A DNA stretch of 64,000 nucleotides from Chloroflexota bacterium (GCA_022824225.1 JAJEAH010000005.1:1-64000), one strand, 5' to 3'; counted from the stretch's first letter, positions 1 to 8,940 are shown. The notes: generated by a model not told the origin, from the letters alone. A program made the numbers and translations.

Positions 1-267
1 TCCCCCGCCACTTGGCAAGAATGGCGGGAGGTTGTTGCCCGGCCCTCCACCGTAGCGCGGGGGCTTGTCCCCCGCCTCTTGGCAGGAAGGGCGGGGTCCA
101 ATCGCCCGGCCCCCCCACCGTAGTGCGGGGGCTTGTCCCCCGCCTCCTGAACCAAGAGCAGACACGAAATCGAGCAGGGCGCCAAGCGATGGCTGCCGAA
201 CAGTAGCCGCAATGGCACCTTCGGTTCCAAACACACGGAATATCCGCAGGAAAAAGAGGAGCGACCC
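1..267. repeat. Intergenic repeat copies, family R1
   Basis: No gene is seen here. Two copies of a short repeat lie at 52-76 and 120-144, and the window opens with the tail of another (1-9). The core reads GCGGGGG-CTTGT-CCCCCGC, a 7-bp stem with a 5-nt loop. The same element recurs near 1416, 1541, 17941 and 18037, so it is a dispersed intergenic family. A good Shine-Dalgarno (GAGGAG) for the next gene ends the stretch. Confidence 0.75.
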
Positions 268-1377
268 ATGGTTACGTACGACGACCTGAAGATCGGCACG
301 TTCATCAACGCCAGCGGCACCATCACGACGCTGGGGGGCAGCATCATGCCCGCGCCGGTGGTGGCGGCTATGGAGCGCGCCTCCCACGCGTTCGTGGACC
401 TCAACGAACTGCACGAAAAGGCCGGCGGCAAGCTGGCGGAGATGATCGGCGTGCCGGCGGCGTTCATCGCGTGCGGCGCGGCCAGCGGCATGCAACTGGC
501 GGCGGCCGCGTGCCTGACGGGCACAGACATTGGGCGCATCCGCGGCCTGCCGCAGGTGCCGAGCGGCACAAACGAATTTGTCATCAGCTACGTGGACGAG
601 CATACGTACATCCACCAGGGCATCGAGATCGTTGGCGGCAAGCTGGCCCCGGCGGGGACTAAGGAGCAAGTCACGTCCGACGACCTCATCGGCGCGATCA
701 CGGAGCGCACGGCGGCGGTGGTGCACTTCCTCGGCAAGCAGACCAGGCAACAGTTGATCGAGGTAGTCGCCGGAGCGCATGAGCGCGGCGTACCGGTGAT
801 GGTGGACGCGGCGGCGCAACTCCCGCCCCGGTCCAATCTCACGGAAATCGTCGGACTGGGGGCCGATCTCGTGGTCTTCAGCGGCGGCAAGGGCATCCGC
901 GGCCCGCAAGCCACCGGCATGGTGCTGGGGCAACCGGACCTAGTGGAGGCGGCGCGGCTGAACGGCAGTCCGCAGAGCGCGGTGGGACGCGGCATGAAGG
1001 TGGGCAAGGAAGAGATCATGGGCCTGCTGACCGCAGTGGAACTCTATCTGGCCCAGGACGAAGCCGCGGAACTGGACGGCTGGGAAGCGGAGATGCGCGC
1101 GGTGGCGGCTGCCGCCGACGGCATCGAGGGAGTCACCGGAGAGGTGCTGCGCCAAGATTCCGGCGCAAGCTGGGACATCGTGCCCCACGCCCAGATCAGC
1201 TTTGTGGCCGGCGGCAGTATGGACGCCGCACAGGTCATCCGCGCCCTGCGCCAGGGCGAACCCGCCATAGACGTGCGCCCAAACCCGGCCGGCATTCTCA
1301 TCAGCCCCATGACCCTGCAGCCCGGCGAAGCGGAAATTGTCGCCGACCGCCTCCGCGCGGTGTTGCAGGCTGAGTGA
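268..1377 (+). CDS. SelA/DgaE-like PLP-dependent enzyme (aminotransferase fold type I)
   Basis: This 369-aa protein belongs to the PLP-dependent family that includes bacterial selenocysteine synthase SelA and D-glucosaminate-6-phosphate ammonia-lyase. The predicted Schiff-base lysine is K208 in the run FSGGKGIRGPQ, followed by TGMVLG. D180 in VMVDAAAQ would hold the pyridine nitrogen. The N-terminal INASGTITTLGGSIM segment is typical of the family. It is shorter than classical SelA (about 450 aa), so a lyase or aminotransferase acting on an amino sugar or amino acid is more likely than Sec synthesis. The ATG is preceded by GAGGAG at good spacing. It stands alone between repeat-rich gaps. The exact substrate cannot be read from sequence. 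Confidence 0.8.
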   Translation: MVTYDDLKIGTFINASGTITTLGGSIMPAPVVAAMERASHAFVDLNELHEKAGGKLAEMIGVPAAFIACGAASGMQLAAAACLTGTDIGRIRGLPQVPSGTNEFVISYVDEHTYIHQGIEIVGGKLAPAGTKEQVTSDDLIGAITERTAAVVHFLGKQTRQQLIEVVAGAHERGVPVMVDAAAQLPPRSNLTEIVGLGADLVVFSGGKGIRGPQATGMVLGQPDLVEAARLNGSPQSAVGRGMKVGKEEIMGLLTAVELYLAQDEAAELDGWEAEMRAVAAAADGIEGVTGEVLRQDSGASWDIVPHAQISFVAGGSMDAAQVIRALRQGEPAIDVRPNPAGILISPMTLQPGEAEIVADRLRAVLQAE

Positions 1378-2040
1378 TGGACTTGCCAAAACCGGCTCCT
1401 GCCCACGTCTCAAACGTAGCGCGGGGGCTTGTCCCCCGCTCCGCGTACCTGTTGCCGGATCCAGAAAATCTGGCCGTTGGCACTTCTGCGCCCTTGAGCG
1501 TACGGAATCTCAGGCCTCTGGCACATTCTCGTCTCTCTCCGTAGCGCGGGGGCTTGTCCCAATGCGGTCGCATCAAAGTGGATGGCTTCAGTTTTCTCCG
1601 TCCATGCTGAGCACTTCGGCCCTTCGACAAGCTCAGGGCAGGCAAGCTCAGTACAGGCCTGTCGAAAGGTGAACGGCGGGGTGGTTGTGGCGCATTGTTC
1701 TCCCTGTTCATACTTCGATCCTTCAGCAAGCTCAGGACAGGCTCTATCGAAGCGCAAACGGTGCGTAGAAGGCCCAGAACCGATGATCTCGTGCCTGAGC
1801 CGTTCACCCTTCGACTTGGCTCAGGGCGAACGGCTCAGGCGCAGGCTTTAGAACGGCTCAGGCGCGGGCTCCAATGCGACACCATTGGGGCTTGACACCC
1901 GCTCTTTGCGCGTGAGGATCGCTTCATCGACCCCTCTGCGTTCGGCCGGTTCATAGCGGCGTAGAGGCACGACATGTCGTGCCCCTACCCCTTTGGCGTC
2001 GCGGAAGAATGGGACTGTCCTTTTAGCCAATCCAAAGCGC
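1378..2040. repeat. Repeat-rich intergenic region (families R1 and R2)
   Basis: No supported gene lies here. R1 copies are at 1416-1439 and, truncated, 1541-1560. Copies of family R2 (core TTCGACAAGCTCAG and its variant CTGTCGAAAGGTGAACGG) lie around 1620-1676, 1728-1760 and 1808-1850. The ORFs that cross this region are translations of repeats. Confidence 0.7.
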
Positions 2041-3069
2041 TTAGAAATTACCTGTCCGGCTCTCGTACTTCGTCGGCTTGCCCAGGGTTGCGCCGTCGTG
2101 CTTCACCCACCAGGCCACCCAGTCGATGATTTGCTCCGGCGGCACGCGGGGCGCGCCAAAGGTCTCAACATAGCGCGTCGCATCGCCGAGCAGGGCAGTA
2201 GGCTCCGGTTCTCCGGTGAAGATGGGCGCGACGCCCAGACGCTCGCCCAGAGATTCAGCCACTGCTTGCACGGAGAGCTTTTCCGTGCCGGTCAAGTTGA
2301 TGATATCAGCAGGACTGGCGCAGAGCGGAAACGAGCGGGCGAGCATGTCGCAGGCGTCGCCCTGCCAGATTTGGTTGGCGTAGCCCATGGCCAGGTCGAT
2401 GGGTGTCTGCTCTTTCACTTTCGTGGCGATATCCAGGATGATGCCGTAGCGGAGTTCCGTGGCGTAGAAGAGGCGCACGATGAGGGTGGGCGTGCCGTTG
2501 CGCTCGGCGTAGTATTCCACCAGGCGTTCACCGCCCAACCGCGATTCGGCATACTCGCCCACGGGGCCCAGCGCAGCGTCTTCGTCTGCGCCGCTGCCGT
2601 CGACCGGCATAAACCGGTACACGTTGCCGGACGAAACGTAGACCATGCGCGAGGCAGGGAAACGCTCCATGAGTTTCGCCGGCACGAGGGTATTCATGGC
2701 CCAATTCAGCGAGGGCGCGCCGCTGGAGCCGAACTTGAAACCGGCGAGGAGGTAGAGGTACGGCGCGTCCGGCAGTTTGGCCACGCTCTCGTCGTCGAGC
2801 AAGTCGCAGGCGACCGTATCCACGCCGACGCTATCCAGGTAGCGGCGGGAATCCGGCGAAGAAAACCGCGACACGCCAATGACGCGCTTTGCCCCGGCCC
2901 GCACGAGCATTTCCGCCAGCGTGGGGCCCATCTTGCCCGCTACGCCCAGCACCATGATGTCGCTGTCCAACGCCTGCACGGCCTCGCGCACAGCCGGAGT
3001 CGGCGCGGTCATCTGCGCCATGAGTTCTTGTTCGGACCGCAACGGCGGCAGCAACGTTTGGGTGCTCAC
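2041..3069 (-). CDS. NAD-dependent epimerase/dehydratase (SDR superfamily)
   Basis: A 342-aa Rossmann-fold protein of the extended SDR (sugar epimerase/dehydratase) type. The nucleotide-binding glycine motif GVAGKMG is at residues 42-48. A VYVSSGNVY strand carries the catalytic Ser position, and YAESR follows where the usual motif is YxxxK, so the catalytic Lys is replaced by Arg. The GTG start is chosen because GAGGAG lies 6 nt upstream. The open frame continues about 100 codons further upstream, but that part is translated R2 repeats. A TATACT box sits just upstream of the chosen start. The substrate is unknown; a nucleotide-sugar or polyol role is inferred. Confidence 0.8.
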   Translation of the reverse strand: MSTQTLLPPLRSEQELMAQMTAPTPAVREAVQALDSDIMVLGVAGKMGPTLAEMLVRAGAKRVIGVSRFSSPDSRRYLDSVGVDTVACDLLDDESVAKLPDAPYLYLLAGFKFGSSGAPSLNWAMNTLVPAKLMERFPASRMVYVSSGNVYRFMPVDGSGADEDAALGPVGEYAESRLGGERLVEYYAERNGTPTLIVRLFYATELRYGIILDIATKVKEQTPIDLAMGYANQIWQGDACDMLARSFPLCASPADIINLTGTEKLSVQAVAESLGERLGVAPIFTGEPEPTALLGDATRYVETFGAPRVPPEQIIDWVAWWVKHDGATLGKPTKYESRTGNF

Positions 3070-3657
3070 GTCATGCTCCTCGCAAGGCAGAAGGTAGTTT
3101 CCGTACAGTATAGCGCACGGCCCTGGCGTCGCCGTCTGCGCCCGCGCCGTACTGCGCTGAGCCGGTACCGTTCGCACTGAGCCAGTACCGTTCGCACTGA
3201 GCCAGTCGAAGTGCGCGCACACGGGCAAGGGCCAATCCGTTCGCACTGAGCTTGTCGAAGTGCGGGCACGCGGGCAAGGCCCAATCCGTTCGCGCTGAGC
3301 TTGTCGAAGCGCAGGCAGTCTAGCGTCGCCGTTTGTTTTCACTGGCTGAACTAAACAAAGGACCATTTGCTCCTGCTTGTCGGGTTATTCCCCACGAGAT
3401 GTTGTGTCTCCCAGCTTGTTTTTAGAGACCAGGAGAACGGCGCCTACCGTGTGAGACTGGAACGTGCGTTGTTCTGCTCCACCCATGCGCTTCGACAAGC
3501 TCAGCGCGAACGGAATAGGTGCACTTCGACAGGCTCAGTGTGAACGGAAGTGGGCGTTGGCTTGGTTGCGCTGCGGGTACGTTCGGGGTGCTCTACCGGA
3601 TGTTTGGGGCGCGCTGCAGCTACATTTGAGGCGCAGTGCCGGTGTGTCGCTTGGGCC
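3070..3657. repeat. Cluster of R2 intergenic repeats
   Basis: This gap holds several tandem or near-tandem copies of the TTCGCACTGAGCTTGTCGAAG element (around 3151-3215, 3237-3265, 3285-3312) and two in opposite orientation (3486-3510, 3526-3548). No gene is supported. The copies alternate orientation, so parts could form long hairpins between the two divergent-end genes. Confidence 0.7.
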
Positions 3658-4143
3658 TCATTCTTGCCGCAACGCGGCCACAAGCGCATTCCGCTTGGGC
3701 AGTCCGCCGTCGATACGATAGCTCTCTTGGCCCAGCCCGTCATAGACGACGAAACTGGGCACCAATTGCAGGCCGGCGCGTTCGGCGAACGAGAGTCCGA
3801 CCGGCGTGTGCCGGTCCAGCCGAACGACCCGCGCCGCCGCGCCAAATTCCTCCTCTATCCCATCGACGATGGGACGGGCCGCCAGGCAGCCCCCTCAGTA
3901 GTTCGAGAACACGGCGACCAGCACCGGCAGACCCGCTCCGATCAGTTCATCCGGCCCGGCGGCGTCGGGCAGGACCGACGCACGAGTGCGCAAGCGCACC
4001 GCCACGAGCACGAGGACGCCCCCTACCAGCGCCACCAACGCGATCCCAGCGGGCAGCGGCAGCCAAAGGAACGCGATGGCGGCACAAAGCAACAGCACGA
4101 AGAGCGAAACGAATACGTATGAATACTGGTTGAGGAATTGCAT
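3658..4143 (-). CDS. Membrane-anchored thioredoxin-like selenoprotein (U-G-G-C active site)
   Basis: Reading through one in-frame TGA (3895-3897) gives a 161-aa protein with Sec at residue 83. Two hydrophobic segments (about residues 9-28 and 31-49) anchor it. A thioredoxin-like domain follows: strand PVLVAVFSNY, then U83-G84-G85-C86, helix (LAARPIVDGIEEEF), strand RVVRLD, and the cis-Pro loop LVPSFVVYDG with P129. The thioredoxin signature therefore spans the TGA, and the TGA sits exactly at the first active-site Cys position. A 7-bp hairpin begins 20 nt after the TGA. The gene lies 92 nt downstream of the peptide-transporter ATPase gene and may be the last gene of that operon. The ATG has only a weak ribosome site (AAGAGAG adjacent). 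Alternatives are a TGC-to-TGA mutation or sequencing error. No Sec machinery gene is in the window. Confidence 0.75.
3858..3874 (-). promoter_or_regulatory. Candidate bacterial SECIS hairpin
   Basis: In the minus-strand mRNA the sequence UCCCAUC-GUC-GAUGGGA forms a perfect 7-bp stem with a 3-nt loop. Twenty nucleotides separate the UGA from the stem and 27 separate it from the loop. The loop starts with G. These values fit published bacterial SECIS models (short stem inside the coding region, G in the first loop positions, roughly 16-37 nt from the UGA). A second, closer hairpin (GGGCUGC-CUG-GCGGCCC) begins 2 nt after the UGA and could compete or stack. Confidence 0.6.
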
Positions 4144-4235
4144 CTCTCTTACCCAATCAACTGCTGCAGGCGGTCGTACGAATGCGCAGTCGCCAATGGC
4201 GGGCGGCGCGGCCCGTGTCTCCCGCGCCCAAACAG

Positions 4236-5258
4236 CTACGCCTTGTAGCACGCCACCAACTGTTCTTGTCCTTTGTGTTCCAGCGGCGGATGGTCGTTCG
4301 TCTCGCAAGAGTCGTCGGCGAGCGGGCAGCGGTCGAAGAACCGGCAGCGGGCCGGGGGATCGACCTGCCTGGCCACGCCGCCCTTGATGGTTACCGGCGG
4401 GCGCTCTACCGTGGGGTCCGGCACCGGCACCGCCGACAGCAGCGCCTGGGTGTACGGGTGCTGCGGGCTGCGCAGGATCTCCTCAGTGGCGCCGATTTCG
4501 ACGATCTTGCCGAGGTACATGACCGCGATGCGGTCGCACATGTACCGCGCCACCGCCAGGTCGTGGGTGATGTACAGGTAGCTAATCCCCAGTCCCGCGG
4601 CCAAATCCGACATGAGACGCATGATGCCGGTCCTGACCGACACGTCCAGCATGGAAGTCGGTTCGTCGGCAACGACGAATGCCGGTTCCACGATGAGGGC
4701 GCGGGCGATAGCTACCCGCTGCCGTTGACCGCCGGACAACTCATGCGGATAGCGAAAGAGAAACGTGCGCGGCGGCGTCAGGCCGACCAGGGCGAGCATT
4801 TCGGTCACGCGGTCCAGCCGCTCCGGGAGCGCGCCGATCTTCTGCACCTGCAAGGGTTCGGCGATGGTATCGAAGATCGTGCGCCGGGGATTCATGGATT
4901 CATACGGGTCTTGGAAGATGATCTGCGCGTGCCGCCGGAACTCTTTCAGGTGCTTGCCCCGCAGCGTGGCGATGTCCGTAGGCTGGCCGGCGCCGTCGTC
5001 GAAGACCACGCGGCCGGCGGTGGGCTCGATGAGCCGCACGAGCATCTTGCCGGTGGTGGTCTTGCCGCAGCCGGATTCGCCCACCAGTCCCAGGCTCTCG
5101 CCGCGCGCCAAGGTGAAGGATACGTCGTCCACGGCGTGGACCAGCGGGGTGTGCCGGCGGAAGCGGGTTTTCCCCGCCGGAAAGTGCTTGCGCAATCGCT
5201 CGACCGTGAGCAGGGGCCGCGCGTCCTCGGCGGACGCGCGCTGGGCAGTCTCAGCCAT
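4236..5258 (-). CDS. Peptide/nickel-type ABC transporter ATPase, OppF-like
   Basis: A 340-aa ATP-binding subunit that, with the OppD-like partner, powers import through the two permeases upstream in the operon. Walker A GESGCGKTT is at residues 60-68. A Q-loop (IIFQDPYESMNPR), the signature LSGGQRQR, Walker B VVADEP and the H-switch ITHDLA are all present. TSMLDVS replaces the usual TSALDVS. The C-terminal oligo/dipeptide domain has the characteristic CRFFDRCP run. The ATG overlaps the OppD stop by 8 nt (ATGGCTGA), which indicates translational coupling. An upstream in-frame extension into the OppD gene is rejected. Substrate type (peptide or other) is not determined by sequence. Confidence 0.92.
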   Translation of the reverse strand: MAETAQRASAEDARPLLTVERLRKHFPAGKTRFRRHTPLVHAVDDVSFTLARGESLGLVGESGCGKTTTGKMLVRLIEPTAGRVVFDDGAGQPTDIATLRGKHLKEFRRHAQIIFQDPYESMNPRRTIFDTIAEPLQVQKIGALPERLDRVTEMLALVGLTPPRTFLFRYPHELSGGQRQRVAIARALIVEPAFVVADEPTSMLDVSVRTGIMRLMSDLAAGLGISYLYITHDLAVARYMCDRIAVMYLGKIVEIGATEEILRSPQHPYTQALLSAVPVPDPTVERPPVTIKGGVARQVDPPARCRFFDRCPLADDSCETNDHPPLEHKGQEQLVACYKA

Positions 5259-6228
5259 CGGCCTCGTCCCCCGGCGGATTCCAGCAGTCCGCCCACTGTG
5301 TGCCCCGGCGCACGGTGGGCGGCGCTTGCTCTTTGCAGACATCCGTAGCAAACGGGCAGCGGGGATGGAAGTGGCAACCGGAGGGCAGGTCCAACGGGTT
5401 TGGCGGCTCGCCGGAAAGCGTCGCCAGGTCGTGTTTTTCGCCGGTCACGCTGGGGAACGAGGACATGAGCGCGCGGGTGTAGGGATGGATGGGGCGCTTG
5501 AATACGGCGGCGGCGTCGCCGTATTCCACGATCTTGCCGGCGTACATTACGGCCACCACGTCGCTCACCTCGGCAATCACGGCCATATCGTGGGAAACGT
5601 AGAGCATGCTCATGTTGAGTTCGCGCCGGATGTTGCCGAGTTCGCGCAGGATGCGGTCCTGCACGATCACGTCCAGGGCCGTGGTCGGCTCGTCGGCGAT
5701 GATCAGGTCGGGCCTGCAGGCCAGCGCCATGGCGATGATGGCGCGCTGTTTCATGCCGCCGCTGTACTCGTGCGGGTAGCGGTCGATGGAATTGTGGTTC
5801 AGGTTCACCAGGTCATATAATTCGCGCACCCGCTCAGCCGGGTCTTGACTCACCGCTGACGGGTGCTGCTCCAGCGCCTCGATGATCTGGTCGCCCACGC
5901 GGTATACAGGGTCCAGCGCATTCATGGCGGACTGAAAGACCATGGCAATGCGGTTCCAGCGGTACGCGCGCATGTCATTCGCAGAGAGCGCCAGGAGGTC
6001 AACGCCCTCCAGCAGCACCTGGCCTTGGCGGATTTGCGCGCTTTCCGGCAGCAGCCGCAGGAGCGCCAGGGCCAGCGATGACTTGCCGCAGCCGGATTCC
6101 CCCACCAGCCCCAGGGCTTGCCCCGTCTCCACGGTGAACGAGACGCCGTCCACCGCGCGCACTTCACCGGCCCGGGTGTGATAGTCCACGGTCAAGTCTG
6201 TGACGGCAAGCAGAGGCGCGCCGCTCAT
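5251..6228 (-). CDS. Peptide/nickel-type ABC transporter ATPase, OppD-like
   Basis: A 325-aa ATPase with Walker A GESGCGKSS at residues 43-51, Q-loop MVFQSAMNALDP, signature YSGGMKQR, Walker B LIIADEPTTALD and switch His in YVSHDMAV. The C-terminal CHFHPRCPFATD run is the oligo/dipeptide transporter extension. Its start codon overlaps the stop of the OppC-like gene (ATGA) and its stop overlaps the OppF-like start, so the four membrane/ATPase genes form one coupled operon. It acts on the cytoplasmic face of the membrane. Confidence 0.93.
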   Translation of the reverse strand: MSGAPLLAVTDLTVDYHTRAGEVRAVDGVSFTVETGQALGLVGESGCGKSSLALALLRLLPESAQIRQGQVLLEGVDLLALSANDMRAYRWNRIAMVFQSAMNALDPVYRVGDQIIEALEQHPSAVSQDPAERVRELYDLVNLNHNSIDRYPHEYSGGMKQRAIIAMALACRPDLIIADEPTTALDVIVQDRILRELGNIRRELNMSMLYVSHDMAVIAEVSDVVAVMYAGKIVEYGDAAAVFKRPIHPYTRALMSSFPSVTGEKHDLATLSGEPPNPLDLPSGCHFHPRCPFATDVCKEQAPPTVRRGTQWADCWNPPGDEADG

Positions 6229-7190
6229 AGGCGCCGCAGTCTCGGGTTGATGACCTCATCCATGGCCCGGCCCACCAAATAGAATGACGAGCACAGCAGC
6301 GTGATGGACAGGCTGGCGGGGAAGATCAGCCACCAGTACGCGCCGACCTGCAGCAGGTAGCCCGCCGCTTCCGTGGTGTGGATCATCAGGCCCCAACTCA
6401 TGCGCACGTCCAGCAGCCCCAGGAAGCTCAGGATTGCTTCCGAGAAAATGGCGCCGGTCACTGTGAACATCATGAAGAGGAACGAGAGCGGCAGCAGATT
6501 GGGGACGATGTGGATGAATATGATGTGCACCGGCCCCCCTCCGGCGGCCCGGGCGGCTTCGATATACGGCTTGACAACCACCGAGAGCGCCTGCGACTTT
6601 AGCAGGATAGCGGTGCCGCCAAAGCCTGAGAGAATGCCGATGATGAGGGCCAATTCGAAGTGTTCGACTCCGATTAACGCGCTCAAGACGATGAGCACAC
6701 TAATGCCCGGCAGCATGACCATGATGTCGGCAAACCGCATCAGTATGGTGTCCATCACACCCCCATAGTAAGCTGCGATCGCGCCGACGGTTGTGCCGAT
6801 GGTCACAGTGACCACGGCGGCGAGCAGGCCCAGCAGAAATTCAGACCGGGCGCTGTACATGAGTTGGCTCAGGATGTCGCGCCCCAGGGGATCGGTGCCC
6901 AGCAGGTGGCTCCGGCTGGGCGGCGCCGGCTGGCGCGTCTCGTCGAACGCGTAGCCCACCACGGGATCGTAGATCCGCTCATCCCAGACGGTGTTCATGA
7001 GGATGGGGTGCATCAGGGCGAGTACCAGGTAGAAGAGGATGATGACGAGCCCGATCATGCCGACCCGGGTGCTGACGAAGAGCCCCCAATTCTCACGCAG
7101 GCTGCGCAGCATCAACGCGAACCGCACTTTCCGCAGGGAAGCGGCGGTCGGCGCGGGAGCGGCCGGCGGCGGAGCGGTTTCGACTGCCAT
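6225..7190 (-). CDS. ABC transporter permease, OppC/DppC-like
   Basis: A 321-aa membrane protein with an N-terminal cytoplasmic Pro/Ala-rich leader, a first membrane helix near residues 43-62 and five further hydrophobic segments. The GTDPLGRDILSQLMYSARS stretch and the EAA loop (EAARAAGGGPVHIIFIHIVPNL) are diagnostic of the OppC family and contact the ATPases. It shares one nucleotide with the OppB-like gene upstream and overlaps the OppD-like gene by 4 nt. It forms the transmembrane pore together with the OppB-like protein. Confidence 0.92.
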   Translation of the reverse strand: MAVETAPPPAAPAPTAASLRKVRFALMLRSLRENWGLFVSTRVGMIGLVIILFYLVLALMHPILMNTVWDERIYDPVVGYAFDETRQPAPPSRSHLLGTDPLGRDILSQLMYSARSEFLLGLLAAVVTVTIGTTVGAIAAYYGGVMDTILMRFADIMVMLPGISVLIVLSALIGVEHFELALIIGILSGFGGTAILLKSQALSVVVKPYIEAARAAGGGPVHIIFIHIVPNLLPLSFLFMMFTVTGAIFSEAILSFLGLLDVRMSWGLMIHTTEAAGYLLQVGAYWWLIFPASLSITLLCSSFYLVGRAMDEVINPRLRRL

Positions 7191-8338
7191 TAGTATCTAA
7201 TCCTCGGGTCCAGGTACACGTAGAGCACGTCCACCGCCAGATGGGCGAGCAACACGAAGATGCCGACGAAGACGAACGCGCCCACTGCCAGCGGCAGGTC
7301 TTCGGCCAACGCCGCCGATACCAGCGTCTGCCCCATGCCGGGCCAGGAGAAGACCGACTCGATGATGACGCTCCCGTCCACGGCAAAGGCCAAGCTGAAC
7401 ACGAGGCTGGTGACCACCGGCAACAAAGCGTTGCGCGCCACGTGTCGATCGCGCACGGCCTTTTCGGGCAAGCCCTTGGCCCGCGCCGCCAGCACGAAGT
7501 CCTCACGCATGGTCTCCAACATGCTGTTGCGGGTGAGCAGCATGGTGCCGGCGAAGCTGATGATGGTGAGCGTGAGCACCGGCAGTATCATGTGCTCGAT
7601 GAGGTCCCAGGCCAGATGGCCGACGTCGGTTGACCACCAGATGCCGACGGTCACCGCCGCGGCCGCGGCGAGGCTGCCGATCTGTATGTACCGGGCGCCG
7701 GCCACGCGGCGGCGGGTTGTTACCAGGAAGATGGCAAACACGATCACCGAAACGACGAACACTGTGAGCATCATGCGGTTGAACAGCGTATTCGCGTTCA
7801 ACGGCGCATCGCGCCAGAGCACGGGGTCCAGGAACTTGCCGATGGGAAACCACCCCGCCTTGAAGGCAAAGAGCCAGATCATCATGAGGGCGAACCATGG
7901 CGTGAAGACCGTGTAGAGCGTGACGCCGCCGAGGGTGGTGGCATATTCGGTCCAGCCGCCGCGCTTCCAGGCGATGATCTTGCCCAGGACGAATCCCATG
8001 TAGAAGGAGAAAACCGTGGCCGTGAAGAAGAGGGCCACGGTGCGCGGCAGGCGCTCGCCGATCACGTCGGCAACGCTGCGGGGATAGTGGCTGAAGGAGA
8101 GGCCGAAGCTGCCGGTCAGGACATTCTTGACATAAACGAGGAACTGTTGCCAGAGCGGCTGGTTCAGGCCGAACTGCTCCTGCATGCGTTGCTTGGCATC
8201 CGGCGGCAGCTCCGGATTCAGCGCATACACGTTGCTGATGTCGCCGGGTTGGGCGTTGACGAGGAAGAAGACGATGCAGATGAACGCGAAGAGCGTCAGG
8301 AGTATCTGGACCGTTCGCTTGAGCAGGTAGGCAGCCAT
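7190..8338 (-). CDS. ABC transporter permease, OppB/DppB-like
   Basis: A 382-aa permease beginning MAAYLLKRTVQILLTLFAF, the classic first helix of the OppB family, with the NPELPPDAKQRMQEQFGLNQP periplasmic segment after it. The EAA loop appears as ARAKGLPEKAVRDRHVARNALLP. It is longer than typical OppB (about 310-340 aa) because of an extra pair of hydrophobic segments and a loop near residues 170-240, a variant seen in some families. It follows the binding-protein gene after about 600 nt. Confidence 0.92.
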   Translation of the reverse strand: MAAYLLKRTVQILLTLFAFICIVFFLVNAQPGDISNVYALNPELPPDAKQRMQEQFGLNQPLWQQFLVYVKNVLTGSFGLSFSHYPRSVADVIGERLPRTVALFFTATVFSFYMGFVLGKIIAWKRGGWTEYATTLGGVTLYTVFTPWFALMMIWLFAFKAGWFPIGKFLDPVLWRDAPLNANTLFNRMMLTVFVVSVIVFAIFLVTTRRRVAGARYIQIGSLAAAAAVTVGIWWSTDVGHLAWDLIEHMILPVLTLTIISFAGTMLLTRNSMLETMREDFVLAARAKGLPEKAVRDRHVARNALLPVVTSLVFSLAFAVDGSVIIESVFSWPGMGQTLVSAALAEDLPLAVGAFVFVGIFVLLAHLAVDVLYVYLDPRIRY

Positions 8339-8765
8339 GCGTCGTCAACACCCCGTTGTGACCGACTGTTGCGCTCCATTATTCACACGCGCGGCGTAGC
8401 CGTCAAACCGTGGGCGCACTGGGTGCGCTGCGGATCCATGGGAGTGACCGGCCACAGGCGCGGCGCGAGCTAGAACTAGCGGGGCGACCGCCGGGCGCTG
8501 AGCCGGAGCCGCAGGGCCGCGGCGGGGCGTATCCGGCGACCTACCGCCGCGACCGATCCCGGCAGAATACTCCCATCCGCGGCCTGCCCGGCGCGCAGCG
8601 TCTGGACTGCGTCTATGAGGTGGAATACCGCTCACCCGCAGACTGCTCTCTGCCCTCTGGCCGGCGCGGGCACGGGCAAGCCGGACAAACGCAAACTCGT
8701 CCGGCGCACAGTTGAGTGGCGGAGTGCGGCGCCGGCGCGGACATGGGCAAGCCACACGAGGAAAT

Positions 8766-8808
8766 GCCGAGAGGCGGCGAAGCGTGGTCTTGCTCGCCGC
8801 CTCTCGGC
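8766..8808. terminator. Long hairpin between binding-protein and permease genes
   Basis: A perfect 15-bp inverted repeat (arms 8766-8780 and 8794-8808, 13-nt loop) lies about 130 nt past the binding-protein stop on the minus strand. There is no T-run, so it is not a textbook intrinsic terminator. It could stabilise the upstream message or dampen transcription into the permease genes. The rest of the 8339-8940 gap shows no gene; the ORFs there have no recognisable features. Confidence 0.5.
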
Positions 8809-8940
8809 GCAGCCGCGCTGCACTGCGTTAGCCGCGCATAGGCGCAAAACATGCGTCACGGCGTCGCAAGCAGATTGCGCAGGTTGCGGGAACAACGTGT
8901 GCCCGCAACCTACACATCACCCCGGCGGTCCAGGACGCGG

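Noticed and set aside
268-1377. PLP enzyme as selenocysteine synthase SelA supporting the Sec gene 2.3 kb away
   Set aside because: It is shorter than SelA and fits the DgaE-like branch; no selB or tRNA-Sec is adjacent, so its nearness to the UGA gene is not evidence.
1993-3180. 395-aa plus-strand ORF
   Set aside because: Shadow of the epimerase gene; the minus-strand frame has Rossmann motifs and a good ribosome site.
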